The notes under the pieces were generated by a model that saw only the letters and a program-made list of their open reading frames with translations, made no database searches and was not told the DNA's origin. From Saccharimonas sp963550135 (GTDB taxonomy: Bacteria > Patescibacteriota > Saccharimonadia > Saccharimonadales > Saccharimonadaceae), in the NCBI GenBank assembly GCA_963550135.1, contig CAUVBP010000003.1, positions 1 to 64,000 on the forward strand: 64,000 nt of DNA, read 5' to 3'. The translations under genes and the position numbers were made by a program. How positions within the stretch are numbered: position 1 is the stretch's first letter; each line of letters opens with the position of its first letter. Of the stretch, positions 26,580 to 37,079 are shown piece by piece.

Positions 26580-28355
26580 CTAATTCAGTGTTCGCCTGAC
26601 CAATTCGCGGGTAAAGAATTCCAGCGTATCGCCGATAGCCAGCTGCAGCTTCTTCTGTGTCCGTAGGCTCAAGCCGCACATCTCGCCTTCGAATACTTCT
26701 TTGGCTTCCTGCTGCTGCCGCTGAACGTTAGCGACCTCTACCTCGGCAAGCTGCTCGCCGCCGCGCTTGACGCGCACTAGCAAATTCGGCGCTACTTTGC
26801 CGCTGGTTACTTCGCCGCCGCAAATCACTTCGTCGCGCATAGTACGAAAGATACCTTTGACTTCTAATACGCCGACTTCCGTCTCGACCACCTCTGGCGA
26901 CAGTAAAGCCTCCATGTTCTTGCGGGCATCGTCTAGTAATTCGTAAATCACTTTATAAGTGCGCACTCGCACGTGATCGCGGCTCGCCAAGCGCTTGACT
27001 GCTGGCGGTATCTCGACATTGAATCCGTAAATAATAGCATCCGAACTGTCAGCCAGGCGCACGTCGCTCTCGTTGATATTGCCGACGCCGCTGCCAATAA
27101 TTCGCAGGTCAATAGCGCCGCCCGTATCAACCAGCCGCAAACTATCCATCACCGAGGCTAGTGAACCCTGCACGTCAGCCTTGACGATGACGTCGAATTC
27201 TTCACTGTCGTGCTTTTGAGTCATCATTTTCAGCAAATCGGCGCCAGTGACGTTGGTGCTGGCAGCTTGCCTTTCTGCTTCAATTTTAGCCTGCTCTACC
27301 TGGGCGCGAGCAATCTTCTCATTCTTCACCACAGTGAAGACATCGCCGAACTGCGGCAATTCCTTGAACCCGGTGACTGTCACTGGCGTTGACGGGCCAG
27401 CTAATTTTAGCGCCTCGCCGCGGAAATTAGCCAGAGTGCGCACCTTGCCGTATGATGTACCGGCAACCAGAAAATGACTTGGCTTTAGCTGGCCTTGCTC
27501 GACTAGCAGATTGACCACCGAGCCGCGGCCTTTTTCCATATGCGCTTCAATTACCAGGCCTTCTGCCGGCACGTCAGTATCGGCTTTCAGCTCCTCCATA
27601 TCAGCCACTAGCAGCACCATATCTAGCAATTTATCGATATTTTCGCCAGTTTTAGCGCTAATCGGCACCATAATCGTGTCGCCGCCCCATTCCTCTGGAT
27701 TCAGCTGGTATTCGCTGGCTAATTGAGCTTTAACGCGGTCGATGTTGGCACCTTCTTTGTCGATTTTGTTAATAGCTACGACAATTTTAGCATTGGCATT
27801 GCGGGCAAATTTAATCGCCTCGACAGTCTGCGGCATTACGCCGTCGTCGGCAGCCACCACAATCACTACCACGTCGGTCAACACCGCGCCGTGCTGGCGC
27901 AGCGCCGCAAAAGCCTCGTGTCCTGGCGTATCTAGCAAGGTGATTACGCGATCGCCGCGCTTGGTCTGATAAGCGCTGATATGCTGGGTAATTCCGCCTG
28001 CTTCGCTAGCTACGGTTTTCATGCCGAGGATTGTGTCTAGCAGCGTAGTTTTACCGTGATCGACATGCCCCATCACTGCTACAATCGGCGGCCGCAGCGA
28101 TGCCTTGGCAGACGGCTTGTGCAAATGTTGCACTGGCGCAGAATTAACTTCTTTTCGCTTCAATTGCACGGCAATTTTCAACTCCTCGACGATAATTTGC
28201 GCCGTCTCGAAATCAATCCGCTGATTGATTGTCGCCACAATGCCGTTTTTGAACAATTCACCGACAAGCTGCGTTACTGGCAGGTTCAGAGCCTCGGCCA
28301 ATTCTCCAACGGTAATAGAATCGGCAATCATCAGAACTTTCTCTGGCTGGCTCAT
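26580..28355 (-). CDS. infB: Translation initiation factor IF-2
   Basis: 591 aa, a short IF-2 without the long N-terminal extension of E. coli. IF2_N domain (ITVGELAEALNLPVTQLVGELFKNG), GTPase motifs GHVDHGKTTLLD (G1), DTPGHEAFAALR (G3) and NKIDKEG (G4), then domains II-IV, including the C-terminal initiator-tRNA-binding beta-barrel. Delivers fMet-tRNA to the 30S subunit. rpsA lies 58 bases upstream on the same strand. AGGAG precedes the ATG. Confidence 0.97.
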   Translation of the reverse strand: MSQPEKVLMIADSITVGELAEALNLPVTQLVGELFKNGIVATINQRIDFETAQIIVEELKIAVQLKRKEVNSAPVQHLHKPSAKASLRPPIVAVMGHVDHGKTTLLDTILGMKTVASEAGGITQHISAYQTKRGDRVITLLDTPGHEAFAALRQHGAVLTDVVVIVVAADDGVMPQTVEAIKFARNANAKIVVAINKIDKEGANIDRVKAQLASEYQLNPEEWGGDTIMVPISAKTGENIDKLLDMVLLVADMEELKADTDVPAEGLVIEAHMEKGRGSVVNLLVEQGQLKPSHFLVAGTSYGKVRTLANFRGEALKLAGPSTPVTVTGFKELPQFGDVFTVVKNEKIARAQVEQAKIEAERQAASTNVTGADLLKMMTQKHDSEEFDVIVKADVQGSLASVMDSLRLVDTGGAIDLRIIGSGVGNINESDVRLADSSDAIIYGFNVEIPPAVKRLASRDHVRVRTYKVIYELLDDARKNMEALLSPEVVETEVGVLEVKGIFRTMRDEVICGGEVTSGKVAPNLLVRVKRGGEQLAEVEVANVQRQQQEAKEVFEGEMCGLSLRTQKKLQLAIGDTLEFFTRELVRRTLN

Positions 28356-28412
28356 ATTTCTCCTTTCTACCCGCAGCTTATCGGGACAATTATCCGCTAG
28401 ATGCGCGGGCTG

Positions 28413-29489
28413 TTACTTGGTTTTCTTTTTCTTGCCGCCCAAACTCAGGCTAATTTTGCGGCCTTCGCGGTCAATGTCGAGAATTACGAATTCTTTGCGC
28501 TCGTTCAAGGTAAAGACCTTCTCGGGATCAACATCGTTGCCGCTGCCAAGCTCCGAGATATGCACTAACGCCTCGACAGCCGGGCTAATCTGGACAAAGG
28601 CGCCAAACGGTGTAATCCGCGTGACTGTACCTTCAACTTTTTGGCCTTTTTCGAGTTTCTCAACCTCGTCGAGCCACGGATCTTTGGTCAGCTGCTTGAC
28701 GCTCAAGCTCAAACGGTCTTTGTCAATCGAGATAATTTTAGCTTCAACCGACTGGCCGACTTTGACGTAATCATTCGGATTACCGACACGCTCCCAGCTG
28801 ATTTCTGAAATGTGAATCAAACCCTCAATACCATCAACGTTAACGAACGCGCCAAAGTCGACAACGCCCGTGACTACACCTTTGACCGTATCGCCGACTT
28901 TCAGCGTAGCAAAACGTGCTGCCAAGCCGTCTTTGATAGCCTCTTTCTCAGAGAAAATCAATTTGTTAGTCTTGCGGTCGCAATCTAGAATGCGCACTTT
29001 CATCGGGCGGCTGACCAGCGCGTTCAAGCGGGCAAGAATTTCGTCCTTGTCGGCACTGCCAACGCGCGGGTAATGCTCTGCGCTCAGCTGCGATACTGGC
29101 AAGAAGCCGCGTACACCCTCGTACTCGACCAATAAACCGCCGCGGTTAGCATCGTACGGCGTAATTTCAACAATTTCAGCAGCATCAAAGTGAGCTTGGA
29201 TTTCTTCCCAGCCGCGGTCTTTGGCTGCTTTGCGCAAACTCAGCAGACTATAGCCGTTATCAAGCTCTGAATCAATCACGCTAGCCGATACCTCGTCGCC
29301 AACATTCAATTGGCGGCCGAAACCGACTTCGCGGCGCGGCACATAACCTATGCCGTGTGCACCCAAATCTACTAATACTTCGTGTTTTCGCACGCTCAAA
29401 ACGTGCCCAGTCACCATCTCGCCAGCAACTAGCTGTTTCGCATTGTCGCCCGCCAAGAGGTCGTCCATCGTAATCGTGGCCTTTGCCAT
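28413..29489 (-). CDS. rpsA: 30S ribosomal protein bS1, four S1 repeats
   Basis: 358 aa from the ATG at 29489 (MAKATITMDDLLAG). Four S1/OB repeats: GEMVTGHVLSVRKHEVLVDLG, then a diverged second around EITPYDANRGGLLVEYEG, GDTVKGVVTGVVDFGAFVNV and GQKVEGTVTRITPFGAFVQI. E. coli S1 has six repeats; four is common elsewhere. A longer reading to 29594 exists. The visible AAAGGAG is about 50 bases upstream of the ATG, so the true start is not fully settled. Unwinds and recruits mRNA. Confidence 0.92.
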   Translation of the reverse strand: MAKATITMDDLLAGDNAKQLVAGEMVTGHVLSVRKHEVLVDLGAHGIGYVPRREVGFGRQLNVGDEVSASVIDSELDNGYSLLSLRKAAKDRGWEEIQAHFDAAEIVEITPYDANRGGLLVEYEGVRGFLPVSQLSAEHYPRVGSADKDEILARLNALVSRPMKVRILDCDRKTNKLIFSEKEAIKDGLAARFATLKVGDTVKGVVTGVVDFGAFVNVDGIEGLIHISEISWERVGNPNDYVKVGQSVEAKIISIDKDRLSLSVKQLTKDPWLDEVEKLEKGQKVEGTVTRITPFGAFVQISPAVEALVHISELGSGNDVDPEKVFTLNERKEFVILDIDREGRKISLSLGGKKKKTK

Positions 29490-29625
29490 AAATACGTCAT
29501 CAGCAGATACCCAGGATTCGGGTAAATTCTGCCAATTCTCCTTTCTTAAATTTAATATTTCTCGAGCAACACAAAACAATGCGCACTCAGCCACTTACCA
29601 GTATACCTTATCCGACCTCTAATGT

Positions 29626-30300
29626 CTATATGAGGCGACGCGATTTGACGTAAGCAACCCCCAGCCCCAGCAAGCCAGCGCCAGCTACAACTGCCAGCAC
29701 ATCATCAACCGGGCCAGTCTTTGGCAAACTGCTGGCTTCATGGCCAGTTTTCGGCAGCTTGTTGTTAATAGCAGCAGACGAACCTGTCGCCGAGTTATTA
29801 GAGCCGCCAGAAACAGTGCTAGAAGCGCTGGAATTGGAATTGGAATTGGAAGCCGGAGTCGAATTGTTAGAATTGCTGCTAGTAGAGGCGCTCGATGTGT
29901 CCGACGCGCTTTTTTGATCGCTCTGGCTGGACGCGCCAGCGTTCGACTTCTGTGCTGGATCCGAACTGTTGTTACTTTTGTTCTTGTCTTCTTGCTTTTT
30001 CAATGTATCAGCAAGCGAGTCTTTTTTCTTCTCGTCTTCCTTAGGCTTATTAGGTTCAGTATTGCTCTGGTTTGTATCTTTTTTTGGCGCTGGCGCAGTG
30101 TTGCTGCTTTGCTCGTTTTGAGTCTTTTGGTCGTTTTTGGCAGTTTCAGATTGAGACGTTTGTGCCGTTTGCTGCGTATCTGTCGAATTCAATTCACCCG
30201 AATGGCGCACCATGTACACGCCGCCAACAAACGCCGCCGCTAGCGCCGTCCCCACCAGCACAAAACCAATCACTGAACCTTTCTCGCTACGATGTGCCAC
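29626..30300 (-). CDS. Ser/Asn-rich surface protein with two LPKTG motifs
   Basis: 224 aa. N-terminal signal anchor (GSVIGFVLVGTALAAAFVGGVYMV), then about 130 residues of low-complexity Ser, Asn, Lys, Gln and Thr (a stalk), then KLPKTGHEASSLPKTGPVDD, a hydrophobic segment and KSRRLI. Two sorting signals ten residues apart are unusual; either could be cut by sortase. No folded domain, so it may be a spacer or a decoy surface peptide. Divergent from the ROK gene. Confidence 0.75.
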   Translation of the reverse strand: MAHRSEKGSVIGFVLVGTALAAAFVGGVYMVRHSGELNSTDTQQTAQTSQSETAKNDQKTQNEQSSNTAPAPKKDTNQSNTEPNKPKEDEKKKDSLADTLKKQEDKNKSNNSSDPAQKSNAGASSQSDQKSASDTSSASTSSNSNNSTPASNSNSNSSASSTVSGGSNNSATGSSAAINNKLPKTGHEASSLPKTGPVDDVLAVVAGAGLLGLGVAYVKSRRLI

Positions 30301-30379
30301 TTTACTGTTATCCTCTCATAATTACCTTACTTTTTTATATTATACACCTTTTCTGCAATAATATCAACTATACGCTATA

Positions 30380-30400
30380 CTATCGTCTGTGATACGATAG
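30380..30400 (+). promoter_or_regulatory. Operator-like inverted repeat over the -10 of the ROK gene
   Basis: CTATCGT-7-ACGATAG, a perfect 7-bp inverted repeat, overlaps the presumed extended -10 TGA-TACGAT (30393-30398). The ATG follows six bases later. A repressor bound here would block a leaderless transcript. Confidence 0.45.
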
Positions 30401-30404
30401 ATTC

Positions 30405-31232
30405 ATGATAGTAACAATCGATACTGGCGGGACAAAGACGCTCGTCACCTCTTTTGCCGATAACGGGCACATGGGCAAACCGCTTAAATTTCCCACTCCC
30501 AAGGAGCCAAAAGCTTATGTCGCTGAACTAAAACGCGTAGTCCGCGAACGCTATTCAGACAAAAAAGTCGATGTTATAGTTATCGCTCTACCTGGTATTA
30601 TCAAGAATGGTACCGCTGTCTGGTGCCAAAACCTCGGCTGGGCAGATTTTCACGCTTCCCGCTTGCTGCGAGACCTGCTGCCAGGTGTACCGGTACTCAT
30701 CGAAAACGACGCCAACCTAGCTGGGCTCGCCGAAACGCGGCTTTTGCGCACAATTCCCAACTGCTCGCTCTATGTCACTGTCAGTACTGGTATCGGTACT
30801 GGCGTTTGTACTAACGGCTACATTGACCCGGGCATGCGCTACAGCGAAGCCGGCCGCGCGCTCGTCGAATATGGCGGCAAGATCCACTCGTGGGAAAGTT
30901 TTGCCTCTGGACGAGCCATTGTCGATGCTTATCACAAATTTGCTCGCGACATCACCAGCAAACGCACCTGGAAGAAAATCGCTGATCGCATTTCGCGCGG
31001 TTTTCTGGCCGTCATTCCGATAATTCAGCCAGATGTCATTATCATTGGCGGCAGCGTTGGCACTTATTTTGAACGGTACGGCGATTACTTGCGCGATATT
31101 CTGACTTCGCACCTGCCGCCGCACATTCCGTGCCCGAAGATTATTCAAGCACGCCACCCCGAGGAAGCGGTTGTCTACGGATGTTATTACTATGGCAAAG
31201 ATTACTTGGCTCTCGCAAAGAATAAGCGCTGA
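30405..31232 (+). CDS. ROK-family sugar kinase or regulator-like protein
   Basis: 275 aa. ATPase phosphate loop IVTIDTGGTKTLVTSF, LIENDANLAGLAE (catalytic Asp in the ENDAN motif), VSTGIGTGVCTNG, and IIIGGSVGTYFERYG near the end. The CxCGxxGC zinc motif of most ROK kinases is absent, and the usual GHxxV histidine region reads EAGRALVEYGGK. No DNA-binding domain. It probably phosphorylates a hexose or amino sugar; substrate unknown. Overlaps the next gene. Confidence 0.75.
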   Translation: MIVTIDTGGTKTLVTSFADNGHMGKPLKFPTPKEPKAYVAELKRVVRERYSDKKVDVIVIALPGIIKNGTAVWCQNLGWADFHASRLLRDLLPGVPVLIENDANLAGLAETRLLRTIPNCSLYVTVSTGIGTGVCTNGYIDPGMRYSEAGRALVEYGGKIHSWESFASGRAIVDAYHKFARDITSKRTWKKIADRISRGFLAVIPIIQPDVIIIGGSVGTYFERYGDYLRDILTSHLPPHIPCPKIIQARHPEEAVVYGCYYYGKDYLALAKNKR

Positions 31233-31665
31233 CGCTTTATCGCTGCCACACCTCGCGCATCTCACCCTAGTACCGGGTGAGATATTTCGTTGGAATTATC
31301 GCGCTTGCGCTATTCACTACAATCCGGCAGATTCTCATGCTTGCGAACGGCTACTCCACGAATATGGCCATGCCTTACTAAACCACGCTGGCTATTCGCG
31401 CGATATTGAGCTAATCGCTATGGAACGCGCCGCCTGGCAAGAAGCCATCGAAGCAGCCGCTAGATTTTCTACCACAATTAACGCCGAGCTAATCGAAACC
31501 GACCTCGACACTTATCGCGACTGGCTGCACGCCCGTTCGCAATGCCCGCACTGCCAAGCTGCTGGCCTGCAATCCAGCGCCAACAAATATTTCTGCCTCG
31601 CCTGCGGCCATTCCTGGCGAGTAAACCAAGCCAAACTATGCCAGCTGCGCCGCTGGCTTGAATAG
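31192..31665 (+). CDS. HExxH metalloprotease-like protein with C-terminal zinc ribbon
   Basis: 157 aa from ATG 31192, inside the end of the ROK gene (41-base overlap). LLHEYGHALLNHAGYSRDIELIAMERAAWQEA contains HEYGH (HExxH) followed by an ExxxW region, as in ImmA/IrrE-type peptidases. The C-terminus has two CxxC pairs (CPHC ... CLAC), a zinc ribbon ending in WRVNQAKLCQLRRW. It may be a small cytosolic peptidase or a DNA-associated protein; no regulator partner is adjacent. Confidence 0.65.
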   Translation: MAKITWLSQRISADALSLPHLAHLTLVPGEIFRWNYRACAIHYNPADSHACERLLHEYGHALLNHAGYSRDIELIAMERAAWQEAIEAAARFSTTINAELIETDLDTYRDWLHARSQCPHCQAAGLQSSANKYFCLACGHSWRVNQAKLCQLRRWLE

Positions 31666-31723
31666 TCTACTTGATGCGATAATTTGATCAACTAATTCAT
31701 AACTACCGATTACTCATAAAACT

Positions 31724-31757
31724 AAAAAATACACCTCCGTAATGGAGGTGCATTTTT
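31724..31757. terminator. Bidirectional terminator
   Basis: CACCTCC-gtaat-GGAGGTG flanked by A-run and T-run. Lies between the convergent HExxH gene and KGG gene. Confidence 0.85.
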
Positions 31758-31773
31758 GTATAGTCAGCTAGTT

Positions 31774-32001
31774 TTACGCTGCTAACGTAACGTCATCCTG
31801 CGTAACAGTTGTTTTCGCCTTACCGCGGCGGCTAATGCGGCCGCCTTTAGCGCCAGCGATACGAGCTAACTGCGGATTAGCGGCAAAACCACCCGTGTGC
31901 CCGTTTTGTCCGCCTTTACGGCCAATTTTTGCATAAAAATTTGGGTCTTTGGCTAGATTTTTTTGAGCCGCTTTCTTGCCGCCGATTTTTGTTCCTGCCA
32001 T
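31774..32001 (-). CDS. KGG-motif small basic protein (general stress / Con-10 type)
   Basis: 75 aa. MAGTKIGGKKAAQKNL, then IGRKGGQNGHTGGF and IAGAKGGRISRRGK: repeated KGG/GGF motifs of the stress-induced KGG family. Basic and unstructured, with possible nucleic-acid binding. It has its own strong promoter, a structured 5' leader of about 100 bases and GGGAGAT as ribosome site, so expression seems controlled. Confidence 0.8.
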   Translation of the reverse strand: MAGTKIGGKKAAQKNLAKDPNFYAKIGRKGGQNGHTGGFAANPQLARIAGAKGGRISRRGKAKTTVTQDDVTLAA

Positions 32002-32013
32002 ATTATTATCTCC

Positions 32014-32073
32014 CGCCCGCTCCGGGCAATATTAAAAGGGTTCGCCTACCTCTGTAAGAGATAAGTAAACCCT
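32014..32073 (-). promoter_or_regulatory. Two hairpins in the KGG mRNA leader
   Basis: First AGGGTT/AACCCT (32068-32073 with 32037-32042) with inner pairs around TCTTACAGA, followed by TTTTAAT, so it could act as an attenuator. Then GCCCG-GAG-CGGGC (about 32014-32027), just before the ribosome site. No known riboswitch recognised. Confidence 0.45.
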
Positions 32074-32107
32074 CGCTTTATCTCACATATGTTATATGTA
32101 CTCTTTT

Positions 32108-32136
32108 ATATTAGCACAAACGAGACAAAATGTCAA
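32108..32136 (-). promoter_or_regulatory. Strong promoter of the KGG gene
   Basis: TTGACA (32136-32131), 17-bp spacer, TAATAT (32113-32108), TGC before the -10. Confidence 0.8.
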
Positions 32137-32171
32137 TGGTTACAAATTATGAAATTATGGTATAAAAACCA

Positions 32172-32316
32172 TTGCGTTTATCCGTCTGGTGCGATATTAT
32201 AGATATGCACCTGTTTGAACCTTCAAAACTACGAGGTTCACCACAAATACAATTCTCGTTTTCTGCGAGATCCGAGAATATAAAAATAACGCTCTCGAAA
32301 GAGCGTTATTTTGTTT
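32172..32316 (+). ncRNA. Small-RNA candidate (alternatively a leaderless 38-codon ORF)
   Basis: Promoter TTGCGT (32172-32177), 17-bp spacer, TATTAT (32195-32200). The predicted transcript from about 32207 holds GAACCT/AGGTTC and ATTCTCG/CGAGAAT hairpins and ends in a perfect terminator at 32283-32313 (AACGCTC-TCGAAA-GAGCGTT with A/T flanks). An ATG at 32205 opens 38 codons ending at 32321, through the terminator (MHLFEPSKLRGSPQIQFSFS...). The hairpins favour RNA; the promoter-to-ATG distance matches the leaderless genes here. From 32317 to 32439 I see nothing. Confidence 0.45.
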
Positions 32317-32439
32317 ACTGAACTGTCACGAAACGCAGCAGCGATCTGGGAGCCTACCCGTCTCATAAAAATATCCTAAGCGCCATAAGACAATCTGTAG
32401 TTTTGCCGCTAACAGACAGCGGTACTAAACACGTCAGCC

Positions 32440-32472
32440 AAAAATAAAAACCACCCTTTCGGATGGTTTTTA
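32440..32472 (-). terminator. Terminator of the 23S-5S unit
   Basis: AAAAACCATCC-GAAA-GGGTGGTTTTTATTTTT on the minus strand, starting six bases after the 5S 3' end. Confidence 0.85.
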
Positions 32473-32477
32473 TATAA

Positions 32478-32585
32478 TTCGGCACCGTGCTAGATTCCCA
32501 CTTGCGCAGTATTATCGCCGCTGAGGAGCTTAACTTCTGTGTTCGGAATGAGAACAGGTGTTTCCTCCTCGCCATGGGCACCGAA
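32478..32585 (-). rRNA. rrf: 5S ribosomal RNA
   Basis: About 108 nt. Conserved CATTCCGAACACAGAAGTTAAG and the GGCGATAATACTGC block; terminal helix TTCGGTGCC with GGTGCCGAA. It lies about 185 bases after 23S. Confidence 0.93.
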
Positions 32586-32770
32586 GGAGGGGGTTTAAAG
32601 CGCTTGGTTCCACATATAATCGCGTGGTGGGCCAAACCCCTTCCTTCGATGTCCTTGTTCGGCTAGCTCGTGCCTATAATCGAAAGATTAACGTTGGTGC
32701 GAACACCAATTACTAGTTAAGTCTACCTTATCCACGCTATCAATGCAAGCATTAACCTCGTAGACAAGGA

Positions 32771-35880
<3,110 letters not shown>

Positions 35881-35884
35881 CATT

Positions 35885-35900
35885 GACTTAACTAGTAATT
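35885..35900 (-). repeat. Pre-23S processing stem
   Basis: The 16-base sequence here is perfectly complementary to 32708-32723 on the other side of 23S. The pair brackets the rRNA and should form the RNase III stem. The leader from 35901 to about 36260 holds no gene. Confidence 0.8.
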
Positions 35901-36266
35901 GCTATCCGCAAACGATAATCTACCCTGCTCAATGAATAGCTCGCTATTATCTCGCCGGTATATCCGCAACTGCCATGCAATCACTTGCCGTCAATCTTTC
36001 TTTTACATCACTGAATTGTTAAGCAGCCTGCGTCCGTCTCGTTTCTATAAACTTGAACGCACATTTCGTCGCATCAGCTATAAGTTGATGACACTCGTCT
36101 GCGTTCAAGACGTGGTGGATTAGACTTTACTCATCATAACACTGCCAGACTGATTTGTCTACACTGTCATGCAAGCAAAATTGATGTTTTTTCGACCACA
36201 ATCTCGCACATATGCCGTCGATCTTTGCCATTGGTTCATTACTGAACATCAGCTAACTGACAGTTG

Positions 36267-36295
36267 ATTATAGCAGCTATCGCGTCCAATTACAA
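36267..36295 (-). promoter_or_regulatory. Promoter of 23S-5S
   Basis: TTGTAA (36295-36290), 17-bp spacer, TATAAT (36272-36267), TGC before the -10. It is placed after the terminator of the tRNA cluster. Confidence 0.75.
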
Positions 36296-36308
36296 TACCG
36301 AATTTACA

Positions 36309-36346
36309 AAAAATTACACAAAATAAAAACTTGCCTACCGGCAAGT
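36309..36346 (-). terminator. Terminator of the tRNA cluster
   Basis: ACTTGCC-GGTA-GGCAAGT followed by TTTTATTTT on the minus strand, five bases after the tRNA-Val CCA end. Confidence 0.8.
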
Positions 36347-36350
36347 CTAA

Positions 36351-36427
36351 TGGTGGGCGGCGAGGGACTCGAACCCCCGACCCTCTCGGTGTAAACGAGA
36401 TGCTCTAGCCAACTGAGCTAGCCGCCC
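36351..36427 (-). tRNA. tRNA-Val (anticodon TAC)
   Basis: 77 nt with encoded CCA. Anticodon loop TTTACAC within stem TCTCG/CGAGA; T-loop GTTCGAGTC; acceptor GGGCGGC/GCCGCCC. Last of the cluster. Confidence 0.95.
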
Positions 36428-36457
36428 GCAAACAATCCTACTTTTCAGCTAAAACTA

Positions 36458-36534
36458 TGGTGGGCGATGAGGGACTTGAACCTCCGACCTCGTCATTATC
36501 AGTGACGCGCTCTAACCAGCTGAGCTAATCGCCC
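36458..36534 (-). tRNA. tRNA-Ile (anticodon GAT)
   Basis: 77 nt with encoded CCA. Anticodon loop CTGATAA within CGTCA/TGACG; acceptor GGGCGAT/ATCGCCC; discriminator A, which fits UGGU of the ileS T-box. Confidence 0.95.
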
Positions 36535-36540
36535 ATATTT

Positions 36541-36577
36541 TGGTGGAGTGTCCTGGACCAAAAGCCCAGTCCACCCC
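36541..36577 (-). other. tRNA-like minihelix between tRNA-Ala and tRNA-Ile
   Basis: 37 nt ending in ACCA, spaced like a tRNA gene (10 and 6 bases from its neighbours). GGGGTG at the 5' end pairs with CACTCC before ACCA, with a G3-U70-type pair. Inside are CTGG/CCAG, or alternatively TGGAC/GTCCA, around a U-rich loop. D and anticodon arms are missing. The 3' end resembles that of tRNA-Ala. Remnant or functional minihelix. Confidence 0.45.
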
Positions 36578-36587
36578 ATGCTTATAA

Positions 36588-36664
36588 TGGTGGAGATACA
36601 GGGACTCAAACCCTGGACCCCCTGCTTGCAAAGCAGGTGCTCTAATCAACTGAGCTATATCCCC
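36588..36664 (-). tRNA. tRNA-Ala (anticodon TGC)
   Basis: 77 nt with encoded CCA. Anticodon loop TTTGCAA within CCTGC/GCAGG; acceptor GGGGATA/TATCTCC with the G3-U70 identity pair. First of the cluster. Confidence 0.95.
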
Positions 36665-36696
36665 ATTAAATTGTTAACAAACCATTAACTGTGTAC

Positions 36697-36725
36697 ATTT
36701 TACACTATGATTACGCGATTATCAA
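36697..36725 (-). promoter_or_regulatory. Promoter of the tRNA-Ala/Ile/Val cluster
   Basis: TTGATA (36725-36720), 17-bp spacer, TAAAAT (36702-36697). Overlaps the divergent -10 of the small membrane gene at 36742. Confidence 0.7.
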
Positions 36726-36741
36726 GTGTATACTATTAAGT

Positions 36742-36987
36742 ATGGTATACGAATTTAGTTGGTTTTCATTTCTTATCGGCATAATAATTCTAATCTGCGG
36801 CGCTGCCTTGACAGTCTGGTATCAACAAATTGCTGACAACTTTGGCAGCGGCGTCGGCAGCTACGAGCGCTACCGTTTATGCGGACTAATAGGCTGCGCG
36901 TTAGGATTCGTCGTTATGCTTAACCTGCATACACTTTTGCTAAAATTATTCTTCAGTTTATTCTTCAGCGGCATCTCACGAGAATAG
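36742..36987 (+). CDS. Small membrane protein
   Basis: 81 aa from ATG 36742, seven bases after a TATACT box (36729-36734), so probably leaderless. Three hydrophobic segments: FSFLIGIIILICGAALTVWY, YRLCGLIGCALGFVVML and LLLKLFFSLFFSG. The linker is DNFGSGVGSYERYR. No family recognised. It lies between the tRNA and 16S units on the opposite strand, which supports the split of the rRNA locus. Confidence 0.5.
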   Translation: MVYEFSWFSFLIGIIILICGAALTVWYQQIADNFGSGVGSYERYRLCGLIGCALGFVVMLNLHTLLLKLFFSLFFSGISRE

Positions 36988-37079
36988 CGAGCGTAAACGT
37001 AATCTGCATTTAGCGGCTCTGCTTGCTATTGCTAGCAAGCTTTGTACTTAGCGGCTAATTAATTGTGTATTTTGTTCTA

